Below are positions 6,993 to 8,414 of a stretch of DNA of 8,414 nt, piece after piece. Both the position numbers and the translations under genes were made by a program. The DNA comes from Robiginitomaculum sp. GTDB lineage: Bacteria; Pseudomonadota; Alphaproteobacteria; Caulobacterales; Maricaulaceae. The stretch spans positions 1-8,414 of the forward strand of contig JALSHM010000447.1 of assembly GCA_026982235.1 (NCBI GenBank), written 5' to 3'. Position 1 is the first letter of the stretch. The number at the start of each line of letters is the position of its first letter. The notes beneath the pieces were generated by a model. That model was given only the letters and a program-made list of their open reading frames with translations. It ran no database searches and was not told the DNA's origin.

Positions 6993-7090
6993 TGAGTGGT
7001 ACAGTTGGATTTGCAATGGTTGTTGCATTTATTTGTGTAGTGAGTGTACTTGCGTTTTTGCTGGTTAGTAACTTACCAATCGAGGAATAA
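6992..7090 (+). CDS. 32-residue single-helix membrane microprotein
   Basis: Unrecognised miniature protein reading MSGTVGFAMVVAFICVVSVL, then AFLLVSNLPIEE. Residues 5-26 form one hydrophobic helix long enough to cross the membrane, and the tail ends in two acidic residues. The ATG shares a base with the TAA stop of the previous gene (TAATG), and a strong GAGGAG site is 8 nt upstream. The stop at 7088-7090 is 2 bp from the converging stop of the oligopeptidase gene. Size and layout recall accessory subunits such as KdpF- or CydX-class proteins, but there is no sequence resemblance I can claim and no such complex is nearby. A partner to the 74-residue protein is the simplest guess. Alternative: a chance reading frame, made less likely by the ribosome-binding site and the clean helix. 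Confidence 0.65.
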   Translation: MSGTVGFAMVVAFICVVSVLAFLLVSNLPIEE

Positions 7091-7092
7091 TC

Positions 7093-8414
7093 TTACCCAA
7101 ACCCCGCCGCAACCTCCACCGCAAAAGCGTATTCAAACGCGGTTTCTTTTAAGCTGTCATAGCGCCCCGGTTCGCCTTGGTGTCCGGCGTCCATGTTGGT
7201 TTTTAGCAAGATGGGTGCGGTGCCTGTCTGGTGGTCTCTGAGTTTTGCGGCCCATTTTGCGGGTTCCCAGTATGTTACGCGCGGGTCGGTTAAGCCTGCG
7301 GTTATCAGGACGGGTGGGTAATTGGCGTCCCGCGTATTCGTATAAGGGCAATAGCTGGCTATGGTGTCGTAAGCGATCTCGTCCGTGAGAGGGTTACCCC
7401 ATTCTGGCCATTCTGGCGGGGTTAGGGGCAGGCTTTCATCGCTCATTGTGTTGAGCACATCTACGAACGGCACGGCGGCGATGACGGCACCGAACAATTC
7501 CGGGGCTTGGTTGAGGGCTGCGCCGACCAAAAGTCCGCCTGCCGAACCGCCGTGGGCAATGATGCGGCCATCGGATGTATAATTCTGTGCCGCCAAGCCG
7601 CGACCCACATCTACGAAATCGTCAAATGTGGCTTGCTTGGTGGAGAGCTTGCCTTTGGTGTACCATTCATAGCCTTTGGATTTACCGCCCCTGATATGGG
7701 CGATGGCATAGATAAACCCCCGGTCTATCAGGGACAAAATACCCGTGCGAAAACTGGCCGGGATTGTGATACCGTAGGAGCCATACCCATAGAGCAAGCA
7801 CGGGGCTTTGCCGTCTTGTTTGAAGTCCGACCGCATAATGAGAGTGACGGGAATGCTTTCGCCGTCTCGCGCTGCAATCTGGATGCGTTTGGTGATATAG
7901 TTTTTGGGATTGTGACCAGAGGGGACTTGCGTGGTCTTGCGCAAAACGCGGGCGCCCGTATCCATATTATAATCAAAAATCTGCCCCGGCGTGGTTGGGG
8001 AAGAATAGCTAAAGCGCAAAATATTGGTTTTAAATTCATAACCGCCCATCAGTCCAAGGGCATAGGCGTCTTCGTCGAATTTTATGGTGGTCTCAATGCC
8101 TGTGGTTAAATCGCGAATAATGATGCGCGGCAGAGCGTCCTTGCGCTCTAGCCTGACCAAATGGTTTTCATAGGTTTCAACCCCAAGAATGAGCGTGCCG
8201 GGGGTATGCGCAATAAAGTCTTGCCAATGAGATGCACCGGGACTTGTTTGTTTGGTGCGCATGATTTTGAAATCGGTCGCGCCGTCTGCATTGGTTAAAA
8301 TATAAAAATCATCCTCGTGGTCGTGCAGGTCGTATTCCCGGTCGCGCTGGCGAGGTTCGGCGCAAATGGGCGGTGTTTGGGGCGTTTTCGCTGGGATAAG
8401 CCATATTTCGGAAC
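7093..8414 (-). CDS. ptrB: Oligopeptidase B, 3' part (N-terminus beyond window)
   Basis: C-terminal 439 residues of an S9A prolyl-oligopeptidase-family serine peptidase. Oligopeptidase B cuts short peptides after Arg or Lys, usually in the cytoplasm. The frame stays open to the window edge, and residues before the first internal Met (8262) are typical of the family (REYDL, FYILTNADGATDFKI), so that Met is not the start. With residue 1 taken at the edge, the propeller end is followed by the hydrolase domain. LLYGYGSYG is at 206-214, GGSAGG carries catalytic Ser290, AGLTDPRV carries Asp376 and DAGHQG carries His411. The spacing matches E. coli PtrB (532/617/652 from memory), implying roughly 240 residues are missing. 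Of the two S1 glutamates known in enterobacterial enzymes, the first is kept (PPEW, Glu334) and the second aligns with Pro336. The gene converges on the microprotein genes. Confidence 0.93.
   Translation of the reverse strand, partial: SEIWLIPAKTPQTPPICAEPRQRDREYDLHDHEDDFYILTNADGATDFKIMRTKQTSPGASHWQDFIAHTPGTLILGVETYENHLVRLERKDALPRIIIRDLTTGIETTIKFDEDAYALGLMGGYEFKTNILRFSYSSPTTPGQIFDYNMDTGARVLRKTTQVPSGHNPKNYITKRIQIAARDGESIPVTLIMRSDFKQDGKAPCLLYGYGSYGITIPASFRTGILSLIDRGFIYAIAHIRGGKSKGYEWYTKGKLSTKQATFDDFVDVGRGLAAQNYTSDGRIIAHGGSAGGLLVGAALNQAPELFGAVIAAVPFVDVLNTMSDESLPLTPPEWPEWGNPLTDEIAYDTIASYCPYTNTRDANYPPVLITAGLTDPRVTYWEPAKWAAKLRDHQTGTAPILLKTNMDAGHQGEPGRYDSLKETAFEYAFAVEVAAGFG

Noticed and set aside
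7507..8109. 200-codon open frame on the plus strand
   Set aside because: It is antisense to the oligopeptidase B hydrolase domain, which is well supported. No domain or good ribosome-binding site supports the plus-strand frame.

Overview
The window looks like chromosomal DNA of a moderate-GC alphaproteobacterium, probably a marine or aquatic one. The reasons are the set of protein families, the style of the oligopeptidase B, and a lysine-degradation gene next to arginine biosynthesis. The order-level placement is inference, and a Maricaulales/Hyphomonadales-type bacterium is only a guess. There is no phage, transposase, tRNA, rRNA or CRISPR array. Almost all the sequence is ordinary metabolism, transport and protein turnover.

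Left part (1-4164). An NhaC-family antiporter gene on the minus strand (38-1549) is divergent from a stand-alone saccharopine dehydrogenase (1803-3134), with about 250 bp of shared upstream DNA. Ornithine carbamoyltransferase argF (3229-4164) follows in the same direction after about 95 bp. Saccharopine dehydrogenase of this type carries out the second step of lysine breakdown (glutamate plus aminoadipate semialdehyde). Its partner, lysine-ketoglutarate reductase, is not in the window.

Intergenic part (4165-4488). This 324-bp gap holds a 165-bp palindromic, MITE/REP-like repeat (4230-4394). It has 18-bp imperfect terminal inverted repeats and three internal hairpins.

Right part (4489-7090). 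A tight plus-strand cluster runs from a UDP-glucuronate 4-epimerase-type sugar epimerase, through a PLP enzyme of the cystathionine gamma-synthase family, to two very small membrane-protein genes of 74 and 32 codons. Gaps are 9 bp, then a 1-nt stop/start overlap (TGATG), then another (TAATG), so the four genes are probably one translationally coupled unit. The 32-codon gene has an excellent ribosome-binding site and is the least described item here.

Right edge (7093-8414). The 3' portion of an oligopeptidase B gene (ptrB type) on the minus strand converges on the small-protein genes with only 2 bp between stop codons. It runs off the window, so its beginning lies outside. The catalytic Ser-Asp-His triad is present.

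I did not find a clear new multi-gene system. The strongest leads are the coupled pair of tiny membrane proteins and the palindromic repeat.
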